Source: Myxococcus qinghaiensis (lineage in GTDB: Bacteria; Myxococcota; Myxococcia; Myxococcales; Myxococcaceae). Taken from it: a stretch of DNA of 64,000 bases. The position numbers and the translations under genes are program-made. Numbering within the stretch: position 1 is the stretch's first letter; the number at the start of each line of letters is the position of its first letter. Below are positions 12,876 to 22,488 of this stretch, piece after piece. The stretch lies in NCBI RefSeq assembly GCF_024198215.1, contig NZ_JAKCFA010000004.1, positions 434,001-498,000 on the forward strand. The letters are read 5' to 3'. The notes under the pieces were generated by a model. The model did no database searches. It had not been told where the DNA came from and worked only from the letters and a program-made list of their open reading frames with translations.

Positions 12876-14336
12876 ATGCAGCTCACGGACCTGACGATGC
12901 TGGAGCTCGCGGAGAAGCTGGCCGCGGGTCAGGTGTCCTCCGTGGAAGCCACCCGCGCGTGTCTGGAGCGCATCCAGCGGGTGGACCCGAAGATTCGCGC
13001 CTTCCTGCGCGTGGACGAGGCCGGTGCCCTGGCCGCCGCGGAGGCCAGCGATGCGCGCCGCAAGGCGGGCACTCCGGCGAGCCCCCTGGACGGCGTGCCC
13101 GTGGGTCTCAAGGACCTCTTCCTCACCGAGGGACTGGAGACCACCGCTGGCTCGCGTGTGCTGGAGGGCTTCGTGCCGCCGCTGGACGCGACGGTGGTGC
13201 GCCTGCTGCGCGAGGCGGGCCTGCCGCTGCTGGGCAAGCTCAACCTGGACGAGTTCGCGATGGGCTCCTCCAACGAGTCCAGCGCGTACTTCCCCACGCA
13301 CAACCCCTGGGACGTGACGCGCACGCCGGGAGGCTCCTCGGGAGGCTCAGCGGCGGCGGTGGCCGCGCGAGAGGTGTTCGGCGCGCTGGGCACTGACACG
13401 GGCGGCTCCATCCGTCAGCCCGCGGCCTTCACCAACACGGTGGGCCTCAAGCCGACGTACGGGCGCGTGTCGCGCTACGGCGTCATCGCCTACGCGTCCT
13501 CGCTGGACCAGCCCGGGCCCATGACGCGCACGGTGGCGGACGCGGCGGCGCTGCTCCAAATCCTCGCGCAGCATGACCCGAAGGACTCCACGTCCGCGCC
13601 GGTGAAGACGCCAGACTACTCGGCGGCGCTGGAGCAGGGCGTGCGCGGACTGAAGCTGGGCGTGCCGCGCGAGTACTTCGCCCAGGGCATGGAGGAGGAG
13701 GTGGAGGCCTCCGTGCGCGCGGCCCTGCGCGAGTACGAGCGCCTGGGCGCGACGCTGGTGGACGTGTCGCTGCCGCATACGCAGTACGCGCTGGCGACGT
13801 ACTACCTCATCGCTCCCGCCGAGGCGTCCAGCAACCTGGCCCGCTACGACGGCGTGCGCTACGGCCTGAGGGCCAAGGACGCGCGCGGCCTCAAGGAGCT
13901 GTACTCGCTGACGCGTGAGCGGGGCTTCGGGCCGGAGGTGAAGCGCCGCATCATGCTGGGCACGTACGCGCTGTCCGCCGGCTACTACGACGCCTACTAC
14001 CTGCGCGCGCAGAAGGTCCGCACCCTCATCCGCGAGGACTTCACGCGCGTCTTCCAGGACGTGGATGCGCTGGTGGCCCCCATCTCTCCGGTGGCGCCGT
14101 TCAAGCTGGGCGAGAAGGTGGATGACCCGCTGTCCATGTACCTGATGGACGTCTACACGCTGCCCTGCAACCTGGCGGGCGTGCCTGGTCTGTCGGTGCC
14201 CTGCGGCTTCACGAAGGCGGGGCTGCCGGTGGGACTCCAGATTCTGGGACGGGCCTTCGACGAGGCCCTCCTCTTGCGCATCGCTCGGGCCTTCGAGCGA
14301 GAGCACGACTTCTTCCGCCGCCTCGCGCCCATCTAG
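12876..14336 (+). CDS. gatA: Asp/Glu-tRNA amidotransferase subunit A
   Basis: A 486-residue amidase-signature enzyme that releases ammonia from glutamine for transamidation. The catalytic Lys lies in '[14 protein letters not shown]' near residue 78; the Gly/Ser-rich signature '[18 protein letters not shown]' near residue 155 carries the cis-Ser, and '[20 protein letters not shown]' carries the nucleophilic Ser. All three members of the Ser-cisSer-Lys triad are present and the length is normal. gatB begins 29 bases downstream. Confidence 0.97.
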   Translation: MQLTDLTMLELAEKLAAGQVSSVEATRACLERIQRVDPKIRAFLRVDEAGALAAAEASDARRKAGTPASPLDGVPVGLKDLFLTEGLETTAGSRVLEGFVPPLDATVVRLLREAGLPLLGKLNLDEFAMGSSNESSAYFPTHNPWDVTRTPGGSSGGSAAAVAAREVFGALGTDTGGSIRQPAAFTNTVGLKPTYGRVSRYGVIAYASSLDQPGPMTRTVADAAALLQILAQHDPKDSTSAPVKTPDYSAALEQGVRGLKLGVPREYFAQGMEEEVEASVRAALREYERLGATLVDVSLPHTQYALATYYLIAPAEASSNLARYDGVRYGLRAKDARGLKELYSLTRERGFGPEVKRRIMLGTYALSAGYYDAYYLRAQKVRTLIREDFTRVFQDVDALVAPISPVAPFKLGEKVDDPLSMYLMDVYTLPCNLAGVPGLSVPCGFTKAGLPVGLQILGRAFDEALLLRIARAFEREHDFFRRLAPI

Positions 14337-14365
14337 GGCACGAGGTCCGCATCGGTGACACCGCC

Positions 14366-15805
<1,440 letters not shown>

Positions 15806-15806
15806 G

Positions 15807-16916
15807 CTACGCGGTGCACGCGGGCACGATGACGTGGAGCACGTCCTCGTCCCGTGGGTTCTCCGAGCGGGCGAGCACCCGTGGCCGTCCCTCATCCGTT
15901 CGTTCGAGGATGAGCGAGGGTGCCTCGAAGTGGTTGTCGAGCAGGTCTCCCACGAGCTGGGCCGTCACGGTGTAGCGGACGCGGCGCATCGTGGGGAGCT
16001 GGGAGGGCAGGCCCTCTTCGAACCAGTGCTCGCTCCCCGTGCGCGGGCTCGCTCCCGTCGACTCGAAGGGCCACGGTGCGTCCCACGGCCACGGGTTGGC
16101 GGACGGGTGGGCGAGGATGTCCGCCCTCAAGGCGTCCAGGTACTGCGCGCAGGGCACGAACCAGGGCTCCTTCGCGGTGTGGGGCTTTCGGAAGGCGTCG
16201 TAGCCCAGCAGCGTTCCCAGTCGGCCGAAGGGCGTGGCGAGCACCGTCAGGTCCTCGGGACGTCCGGGGCTCAGGTGCAGCACATCCTCGCGTCCTGGCA
16301 CCAGGTTCACCTTGCGTGTCACCGCCACGCAGTGGCCCTCGGGGTTGAAGGTGTGGCCGGTGTTGTACGTGCGTGCGCCTCGGGGCTCGAAGTCCGGGGC
16401 GCCGAGTCTTCGTCGGTTGTCCGGGAGCAACGCGCTGCCCGCCACCACCCACAGGCCGAAGTCCCGGGCGATGCCGGAGAACGTCTCGTGCATCACCCGG
16501 TGTACTCGGGAGGCGAGCGCGGCGTAGAGGCACTCTTCCCGCGTCGGGGGCTGGAGGTCTCTCCAGGCGCGCCACATGGGGCCCCATTCGGCCAGCGCCA
16601 CGCGCCGCATGGCGCCTCGGGTCGTGGAGTGGCGTCGCACCTGGGGCAGGTGGCCCATCATCCCCAGGGGCGCGCCCACCAGCTCCGGCCACACCGCGAG
16701 GGCGGGGTGAAGGGGGTTGCCCGAGGTGTCGCGGGCACGCAGGCCGTGGATTCGCTCCGCGAGCGCGCGGTGCTTCGCGGTGAACGAGGCGGGGGACGCG
16801 TAGTCCTCCAGCGAGACACGGGGCTGGAGGGCGAACAGCTCGACGTGGGTGGGAGGCAGGGCGTCGTTCACGAAAAGGCCGGGGCATCCGGTGGGGCGCG
16901 AGCTTGCGCCGTCCAC
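15807..16916 (-). CDS. Nitrilase-superfamily (CN-hydrolase) protein lacking the catalytic Cys
   Basis: About 370 residues. The nitrilase fold is visible: 'LAVWPELVGAPL' matches the motif with the catalytic Glu, 'ARDFGLWVVAGSALLPDN' is the usual next block, and 'AVTRKVNLVPG' carries the catalytic Lys. The third motif, normally G-x-x-I-C-Y-D, reads GTLLGYDAF, so the nucleophilic Cys is Gly. This predicts a protein without classic amidase activity. The start is uncertain: GTG at 16916 gives the longest plausible protein that clears the upstream oxygenase gene; GTG at 16871 is an alternative. The frame stays open further upstream only as a shadow of the oxygenase gene, whose stop lies 17 bases before the start, so the pair looks co-transcribed. 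Confidence 0.75.
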   Translation of the reverse strand: MDGASSRPTGCPGLFVNDALPPTHVELFALQPRVSLEDYASPASFTAKHRALAERIHGLRARDTSGNPLHPALAVWPELVGAPLGMMGHLPQVRRHSTTRGAMRRVALAEWGPMWRAWRDLQPPTREECLYAALASRVHRVMHETFSGIARDFGLWVVAGSALLPDNRRRLGAPDFEPRGARTYNTGHTFNPEGHCVAVTRKVNLVPGREDVLHLSPGRPEDLTVLATPFGRLGTLLGYDAFRKPHTAKEPWFVPCAQYLDALRADILAHPSANPWPWDAPWPFESTGASPRTGSEHWFEEGLPSQLPTMRRVRYTVTAQLVGDLLDNHFEAPSLILERTDEGRPRVLARSENPRDEDVLHVIVPACTA

Positions 16917-16933
16917 CGGGCGGAAGCGTGCGC

Positions 16934-17896
16934 CTACTTCAAGAGGCCGTTCTCCCGCAGACGCTGTTGCAGGAAGGCGCCCGCGGTGATGGGCGCGTGG
17001 CGGGCCGGATTGTCCGGCGTCTCGGTGCAGGGCAACGGCTTGAGCACGCAGTCCGAGGAGGGGTGCACGAAGAAGGGCAGGGAGTAGCGGACGGTGTCGT
17101 CGTCCGTGCTCTTCGGATTCACCACCCGGTGCGTGGTGGCGGGGATGACCTCGTTCGTCACCCGGCTGAGCATGTCGCCGGAGTCCACGACAATCTGCCC
17201 GCGCAGCGTGTCCACCGGCAGCCACTCGCCGTCGCGCGTGAGCAGCTCCAGGCCGGACGCGGTGCCCTCGCACAGCAGGGTGATGAGGTTGATGTCCTCG
17301 TGCTCGGCGGCGCGGACGCCCCCGGGGATGAAGCGCTCGCGCAGCGGCGGATAGTGGATGAGGCGCAGCACCGAGTTGCCGTCCGTGGCCATGTCGCTGA
17401 ACGTCGTGCGCGCCACGCCGAAGAACTCCGCCAGGGCCTGGAGCATGACGCCGGCGGCGCCATCCAGCTCGCGGAAGAGCGCCAGGGTGTTCTCGCGGAA
17501 GGAGGGCACCTCTCCGGGCCACACGTTGGCGCCGTAGTCCTTCAGGTACGGGTGGCCGGCGGGAAGCTCGCGGCCCACGTGCCAGAACTCCTTCAGGTCC
17601 CCCACCTTGCGGTCCTTCGCGTGCTCCTTGCCGAAGCCGGTGTAGCCGCGCTGGCCCGCCAGCTCCGGCACCGCGTAGCGCGTCTTCACGTCCTCGGGGA
17701 GCTGGAACAGTCGCTCCACGTCCGAGTAGGTGCGGCGGATGAGCGCGTCGTCGATGCCATGGCCGACGATGGAGACGAAGCCGAACTCCCTCAGCCCTTC
17801 ACCGAAGATTTGGACGAAACGAGCGCGCTCGGTGGGTGTGCCGCTTCGGTAGTGGGACAGGTCGAGGAGGGGGATGCGGCGTGAGGTTCCGGACAT
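16934..17896 (-). CDS. Isopenicillin N synthase-like Fe(II)/2-oxoglutarate oxygenase
   Basis: 320 residues, the usual length for the family. The N-terminal DIOX_N part is clear ('IPLLDLSHYRSG', 'FGFVSIVGHGIDDALI'). The iron-binding triad appears as 'AAEHEDINLITLL' (H-x-D, near residue 195) and 'PATTHRVVNP' (distal His, near residue 255), and the co-substrate-binding Arg in 'RYSLPFFVHP' near residue 273 (R-x-S). It is therefore a probably active oxygenase of the IPNS/flavanone-hydroxylase-like type; the substrate cannot be inferred. It overlaps no gene, and the nitrilase-like gene follows at once on the same strand. Confidence 0.9.
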   Translation of the reverse strand: MSGTSRRIPLLDLSHYRSGTPTERARFVQIFGEGLREFGFVSIVGHGIDDALIRRTYSDVERLFQLPEDVKTRYAVPELAGQRGYTGFGKEHAKDRKVGDLKEFWHVGRELPAGHPYLKDYGANVWPGEVPSFRENTLALFRELDGAAGVMLQALAEFFGVARTTFSDMATDGNSVLRLIHYPPLRERFIPGGVRAAEHEDINLITLLCEGTASGLELLTRDGEWLPVDTLRGQIVVDSGDMLSRVTNEVIPATTHRVVNPKSTDDDTVRYSLPFFVHPSSDCVLKPLPCTETPDNPARHAPITAGAFLQQRLRENGLLK

Positions 17897-18074
17897 GGGT
17901 CGCGCACTCTAATCGAGCGTGATGGATTGTCGGCATCGTCAGCGTCGGCCGGCGGACCGTCTTCATGTACCGCGGCGCTGGCTTGCCTCCCACCAGCCGA
18001 CATCCTCGCGGGCCGCCAGTGGTCAGCGCGGGACGCGAATGTCCAGATTAGCCGGGCAGGCCTGGGGGACTGGC

Positions 18075-21000
18075 ATGGCCGAGGTGAGCAGCGGTGATGC
18101 GTGCGAGGCGTGCGGCCAGCGACATGGGTCGGCGACGTCTTGCTCGACGCTGGTTCGCGCGGAAGGAGAGGGGCCGGCGCCCAAGCCGAGGTGCCCCGTG
18201 GCGAGCGAGGAAGCAGACCCGCTGGTGGGCGCTCGTCTGGGCAGCTTCCGACTGGTGCGCCGGCTGGGGCGCGGCGGCATGGGCACGGTGTACCTGGGCG
18301 AGCACGTGTCCATCGGCAGTCGGGTGGCGGTGAAGGTCCTGCACGAGCACCTGGCGATGTACCCGGAGCTGGTGCAGCGCTTTCACGCGGAGGCTCGGGC
18401 CGTCAATGTCATTGGCCACGAGAACATCGTCAGCATCTTCGACCTGAACGCGGGGCCGCCCCGGCCGTACCTCATCATGGAGTACCTGGACGGCGCGCCA
18501 CTGTCCGCCTGGGTGGGGACGCCGCTGCCCGCGCCCGCGGTGGTGTCGGTGCTCTCGCAGGTGTGCGACGCGCTCCAGGCCGCGCACTTGAGTGGAATCG
18601 TCCACCGCGACCTCAAGCCCGACAACGTGTTCCTGGTGCGGCGCGGGCGGGGCACGCCCTTCGTGAAGGTCCTCGACTTCGGCATCGCGAAGCTGGCGGA
18701 CGCGAGCATGCCGCAGACCCACGCCGGCATCATCGTGGGCACGCCCGAGTACATGGCGCCGGAGCAGTCGCTGAGTCGCCGCGTGGACGGACGCGCGGAC
18801 CTGTACGCGCTGGGAGTCATCGCGTATCAGCTCGTCACCGGGCGCCTGCCCTTCGGGGACGAGGGGCTGACGGCGCAGCTCGTGGCCCACCAGATGCGGG
18901 CGCCACCGCCGCCTCGCTCGGTGCATGCGGCGGTCCCCATGGCGCTGGAGCGGGTCATCCTGAGGACCCTGGCCAAGGCTCCCGAGGAGCGGTACGCGAC
19001 GGCGGCCGTCCTGCGCGCGGCCCTGGAGGGAGCGCTGGCGGAAGAGGCTCGTGCGCGGACGAAGCCGGCGCGTCCTTCCGTGCCGGTGAGGACCGTGCCT
19101 CCGGTGGCGGCTCCGGAAGTCGTGGTGGCGGAGGACCTCGTCGCGCCCTGGTCTCCGGCGCCAGGGCCTGTGGCTCCGGGATGGGCCGCATCGCCTGCTC
19201 GGAATGGTCCGGTGGCTCCGCAGCCACTGGTGCCTCCGATGCTCATGCCCGTGGGGGGCGCGAGTCGTGAAGGTGTGCCCGTTGGCCGGGGGCCTCCTCC
19301 TGGCCCGGTGGGTGTGGCGAGTCGCGAGGGCGCTCCGGGCACGCCCGTCGGTCGGGGAACTCCGCCCGCGCCGGTGATGAACGCGAGCCGAGAAGGTGTT
19401 CCGGCTGTGTTCGCTGGCCGAGGAACTCCGCCCGCGCCGGTGATGAATGCGAGCCGCGAGGGTGCTCCGAGCGCGCCCGTTGGCCGAGGAACTCCGCCCG
19501 CTCCAGTAGGAGTCGCGAGTCGTGAGGGTGCTCCGAGCGCGCCCGTTGGCCGAGGAACTCCGCCCGCTCCAGTAGGAGTCGCGAGCCGCGAGGGTGCTCC
19601 GAGCGCGCCCGTCGGCCAAGGGACTCCGCCTGCGCGGATGGGGGACGCGAATCGCGCGGGCGCTCCCATTGGCCGGGAGACTCCGCCTGCACCCGTGGGC
19701 GCCGCGAGTCGAGAAGGTGTTCCGGGCGTGAAAGTTGGTCGAGGGCCCCCGCCCGTGCCGGTGGGGAGCGCGAGTCGCGAGGACGCTTCTGCCAAGCCCG
19801 TCGGACGGGGGACTCCGCCCGCGCCTGTGGCGAGCGTGAGTCATGAAGCTGTTCCGGTCCTGCCCGTCGGACGGGGAACTCCGCCCTCGCCTGTGGCGAA
19901 CGTGAGTCATGAAGGTGTTTCGGCCCTGCCCATCGGACGGGGGACTCCTCCTGTGCCGGTGGGCGTCGTGAGTCGTGAGGGCGCTCCAGGCGTGACCGTC
20001 GGAATTGGAAGGGGAACTCCGCCTGTGCCGGTGGACGCCGCGAGCCGCGAAGGTGCTCCCAGCGGCCCGGGAACTCCTCCCGCGTCAGCGGTGAACTCGA
20101 GTCACGAAGCCGCCGTGCGCGTGGGAGCTCTCCTCGGTGATGAGACGCCCTCCGCGCGGCCTCCCACGGTGGAGCTGCCGGTGCGCGTGGTGCTGCGTCC
20201 CGGAGAGACTCCGGTGTGGCTGACGGGCTCGGACCTGTCGCGCGGCGGGCTGTTCCTCCGCAGCGAGGGGGTGCTCCCGCCGCTCTTCGCGCGCCTGCCC
20301 ATGGTGCTGGAGCTGGACTCCGGTCCTCACTCCGTCGTCTGCGAGGTCGTCCGTCACGTGCCGGAAGAGCAGGCCCGGGTCTGGGGCATGGCCACGGGGT
20401 TCGGCGTCCAGTTCGTCGAGGCCAGCCTGGCGCTCAAGGCCTCCGTGGACGCGCTCCTGCGCGCAGGCCCGGGTCGCCGTCCTCCGCCTCCGCTCGTGCC
20501 CATGGCGGACGACGCGGACGCAGCCCAGGTGCTGGAGGCCTACCGGACGCGACTGTCGGGCGACCACTACGCGGTGCTGGCCGTGCCTCCCGACCTGGAC
20601 ATGGGCGCCCTGCGCGCCCGCACCCGCGAGGCCCGCGGCACCCTGGAGTCGCTGCGCCAGCGGCCCCTGTCCCCCTCGCAGCGCCTCCTGCTCGACTCCG
20701 TGCTCGGCCGGCTGCACGAGGCCGGAGAGGTCCTGGGCACGGTGACGCAGCGTGCGCTGTACGACGCCTGGCGGGGCAACCACCGAGGCGTCGCCCGGTG
20801 CCTGGAGGCGGGGCTGACGTCCGAGCAGCTCGATTCGCTCCGGCGGGAGTTCCTCGCGCGCAGGCCCCAGTCCGCGGGGATGGCGCGTGTGCACTATCTC
20901 TCCGGCTCCGCGCTGGAGAGGGAAGGCCAACTGATGCGTGCCCTGGAGACCTACGAGCGCGGCCTGGCGCTGGACCCGCTGGAGTCGAGCCTCCATCACC

Positions 21001-21077
21001 GCTACCGCACCGTCCGACGCGCCCTGGATGCTCGCGGCGCCACGGAGCGCACCAGCGACAGGGCCCGACCTTCCTGA
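18075..21077 (+). CDS. Ser/Thr kinase with repeat linker, PilZ domain, J-like region and TPR
   Basis: A 1000-residue cytoplasmic protein. The start at 18075 has a GGGGGA ribosome site 6 bases upstream; the longer frame from 17919 has no support. A Hanks kinase occupies about residues 56-320, with GRGGMGTVY (P-loop), AVKVL (Lys), VHRDLKPDN (catalytic loop), DFGIAKL and GTPEYMAPEQ. Residues about 400-680 are 13 copies of a ~22-residue Gly/Pro/Arg unit (consensus GRGTPPAPVxxASREGAP). A PilZ domain follows at about 697-793 with both c-di-GMP motifs, RVVLR (RxxxR) and DLSRGG (DxSxxG). Then comes a J-domain-like stretch ('DHYAVLAVPPDLDMGALRAR') without a clear HPD, and C-terminal TPRs. No membrane segment is seen. 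It probably links c-di-GMP to protein phosphorylation. Confidence 0.9.
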   Translation: MAEVSSGDACEACGQRHGSATSCSTLVRAEGEGPAPKPRCPVASEEADPLVGARLGSFRLVRRLGRGGMGTVYLGEHVSIGSRVAVKVLHEHLAMYPELVQRFHAEARAVNVIGHENIVSIFDLNAGPPRPYLIMEYLDGAPLSAWVGTPLPAPAVVSVLSQVCDALQAAHLSGIVHRDLKPDNVFLVRRGRGTPFVKVLDFGIAKLADASMPQTHAGIIVGTPEYMAPEQSLSRRVDGRADLYALGVIAYQLVTGRLPFGDEGLTAQLVAHQMRAPPPPRSVHAAVPMALERVILRTLAKAPEERYATAAVLRAALEGALAEEARARTKPARPSVPVRTVPPVAAPEVVVAEDLVAPWSPAPGPVAPGWAASPARNGPVAPQPLVPPMLMPVGGASREGVPVGRGPPPGPVGVASREGAPGTPVGRGTPPAPVMNASREGVPAVFAGRGTPPAPVMNASREGAPSAPVGRGTPPAPVGVASREGAPSAPVGRGTPPAPVGVASREGAPSAPVGQGTPPARMGDANRAGAPIGRETPPAPVGAASREGVPGVKVGRGPPPVPVGSASREDASAKPVGRGTPPAPVASVSHEAVPVLPVGRGTPPSPVANVSHEGVSALPIGRGTPPVPVGVVSREGAPGVTVGIGRGTPPVPVDAASREGAPSGPGTPPASAVNSSHEAAVRVGALLGDETPSARPPTVELPVRVVLRPGETPVWLTGSDLSRGGLFLRSEGVLPPLFARLPMVLELDSGPHSVVCEVVRHVPEEQARVWGMATGFGVQFVEASLALKASVDALLRAGPGRRPPPPLVPMADDADAAQVLEAYRTRLSGDHYAVLAVPPDLDMGALRARTREARGTLESLRQRPLSPSQRLLLDSVLGRLHEAGEVLGTVTQRALYDAWRGNHRGVARCLEAGLTSEQLDSLRREFLARRPQSAGMARVHYLSGSALEREGQLMRALETYERGLALDPLESSLHHRYRTVRRALDARGATERTSDRARPS

Positions 21078-21115
21078 GGGAAAGCCGGGCCCGGTGAAAC
21101 AGAAGAGGTGGGTGA

Positions 21116-21475
21116 CTACCCGCCAGCGGCCGCGGCGCAGGCGGCGCTGATGCCCTCGGTGCGGTTGAAGCACTCGCTGAACTGGTCAATCCAGTCCACT
21201 TCGTTGCCCACCTGGCAGTCCGGCAGGTCCTGGATGCAGTCCGCCAGGTCGCTCAGCCGGTCCTTGTCGCTGTCCGAGCAGGCATCCAGCGCGTCCTCGC
21301 AGACGCTCTTGTTGAACACGTCCTCGTCCTCGCCCCCCGTGTCGGTGCCACAGGCCTCCACCTTCTCATTGAGCGCCTTGTTCGCGTCCTCCAGGTCATC
21401 GCAGGCGTTTCCGCCGCAGCCGGCGCCGAACAAAAGGGTGACGGCGGCCATCAGGCCGAACATGAATTTCTTCAT
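21116..21475 (-). CDS. Small Cys-rich lipoprotein
   Basis: 119 residues. It begins MKKFMFGLMAAVTLLFGAGC: a lipoprotein signal with lipobox FGAGC and the lipidated Cys at residue 20. The mature part is acidic with many Cys residues ('GNACDD', 'VEACGTD', 'SVCEDALDACS', 'ADCIQDLPDCQVG', 'SECFN', 'SAACAAAA'), spaced as in small disulfide-bonded exported proteins common in myxobacteria. Function unknown. It is convergent with the kinase gene (38 bases apart) and divergent from rplU. Confidence 0.8.
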   Translation of the reverse strand: MKKFMFGLMAAVTLLFGAGCGGNACDDLEDANKALNEKVEACGTDTGGEDEDVFNKSVCEDALDACSDSDKDRLSDLADCIQDLPDCQVGNEVDWIDQFSECFNRTEGISAACAAAAGG

Positions 21476-21739
21476 TGTGGAATTCCCCCCGGGGAACAGA
21501 CGGTTTTGTTGGTAGAGCGCTGATCGGCCGGGCTTGCCCTGGCCGGACCATCAGGTAGGTTCGCTCTTTCCCGGGGGCAATCTGGACTGCCGGACGAGAT
21601 GATCCAGCAACCGTCTTGACTCCCCAGGGCATCTCCCGTAAATCCGGCCGTCCTTTGCGCCACAAGGGCGGTCCGTCCGTCCGAAATGCGCGGCCGATTC
21701 CACGGGTTGACCCAACCCGAAGCTGACAGGGGTTAGACG

Positions 21740-22048
21740 ATGTACGCAGTGATTCGCACGGGCGGAAAGCAGTACCGCGTCGCCGAGGGCGATGTCCTCC
21801 GGATCGAGAAGATCGCCGGCGACATCGGAGCCGAGGTGTCCTTTACCGATGTCCTGCTGCTGGGCGGCACGGATAGCCCCAAGGTGGGCCGTCCCACGGT
21901 CTCCGGCGCTCGCGTCGTGGGCAAGGTGCTCGCGCAGGACAAGCACCGCCGCGTCCTCCACTTCCGCAAGGAGAAGGAGGGCTGGACCCGTCGCCGTGGC
22001 CATCGCCAGCCGTATACCGAGGTGAAGGTCACCTCCATCTCCGGCTAG
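21740..22048 (+). CDS. rplU: 50S ribosomal protein L21
   Basis: 102 residues, normal length. Opens with the diagnostic '[20 protein letters not shown]' and ends '[17 protein letters not shown]'. It binds 23S rRNA in the large subunit. rpmA follows 38 bases downstream and obgE after that, the order widespread in bacteria. The 264 bases upstream, between this gene and the divergent lipoprotein gene, should hold the operon promoter. Confidence 0.98.
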   Translation: MYAVIRTGGKQYRVAEGDVLRIEKIAGDIGAEVSFTDVLLLGGTDSPKVGRPTVSGARVVGKVLAQDKHRRVLHFRKEKEGWTRRRGHRQPYTEVKVTSISG

Positions 22049-22086
22049 TCCGGACGGTTTCACCTCAACTTCAGGAGCAAGGTGTC

Positions 22087-22359
22087 ATGGCCCATAAAAA
22101 GGGACAGGGTTCTTCGCGAAACGGTCGCGATTCCAACCCGCAGTACCGCGGCGTGAAGGTGTACGGCGGCCAGGAAGTCTCGGCTGGCAGCATCCTGGTT
22201 CGCCAGGTCGGCACGGTCATCCACGCGGGCGAGAACGTGAAGCTCGGTCGTGACTTCACCCTCTATTCGGTGGTGGACGGCGTCGTGAAGTACGAGCGCC
22301 TGGGCCGCGACCGCAAGAAGGTCTCGGTCTATCCGGCCGCCGAGCAGGCCAGCGCCTGA
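22087..22359 (+). CDS. rpmA: 50S ribosomal protein L27
   Basis: 90 residues. Starts [20 protein letters not shown], the bacterial L27 start whose N-terminal tail reaches the peptidyl-transferase centre. There is no Firmicutes-type cleaved extension before the GQGSSRNG motif. A GC-rich hairpin (CCGGCC at 22367-22372 with GGCCGG at 22379-22384) lies in the 129-base gap to obgE; it has no T-run and could attenuate rather than end transcription. Confidence 0.98.
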   Translation: MAHKKGQGSSRNGRDSNPQYRGVKVYGGQEVSAGSILVRQVGTVIHAGENVKLGRDFTLYSVVDGVVKYERLGRDRKKVSVYPAAEQASA

Positions 22360-22488
22360 CGGTAACCCGGCCTCACAGGGCCGGTCGCCGCGAGGCATCC
22401 ACGAGCGGGTCGCTTCTCCAGTCCACGCGCCCTTTCCGGCGCCCAGGACGCGAGGCGGCCCGCTCTGCGTTTTTCAGGAGACGCTTTC

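Noticed and set aside
15807-17522. A single 571-residue minus-strand protein
   Set aside because: Its N-terminal ~200 residues are the antisense/shadow of the 2-oxoglutarate oxygenase gene. The real nitrilase-like gene begins near 16916.
17919-18074. Longer start for the PilZ-type kinase
   Set aside because: No ribosome site, and the added residues are Arg/Pro-rich and unlike a protein start. The 18075 ATG has a strong GGGGGA.
22367-22384. Terminator between rpmA and obgE
   Set aside because: The hairpin has no T-run and obgE lacks a separate obvious promoter; read-through is more likely.
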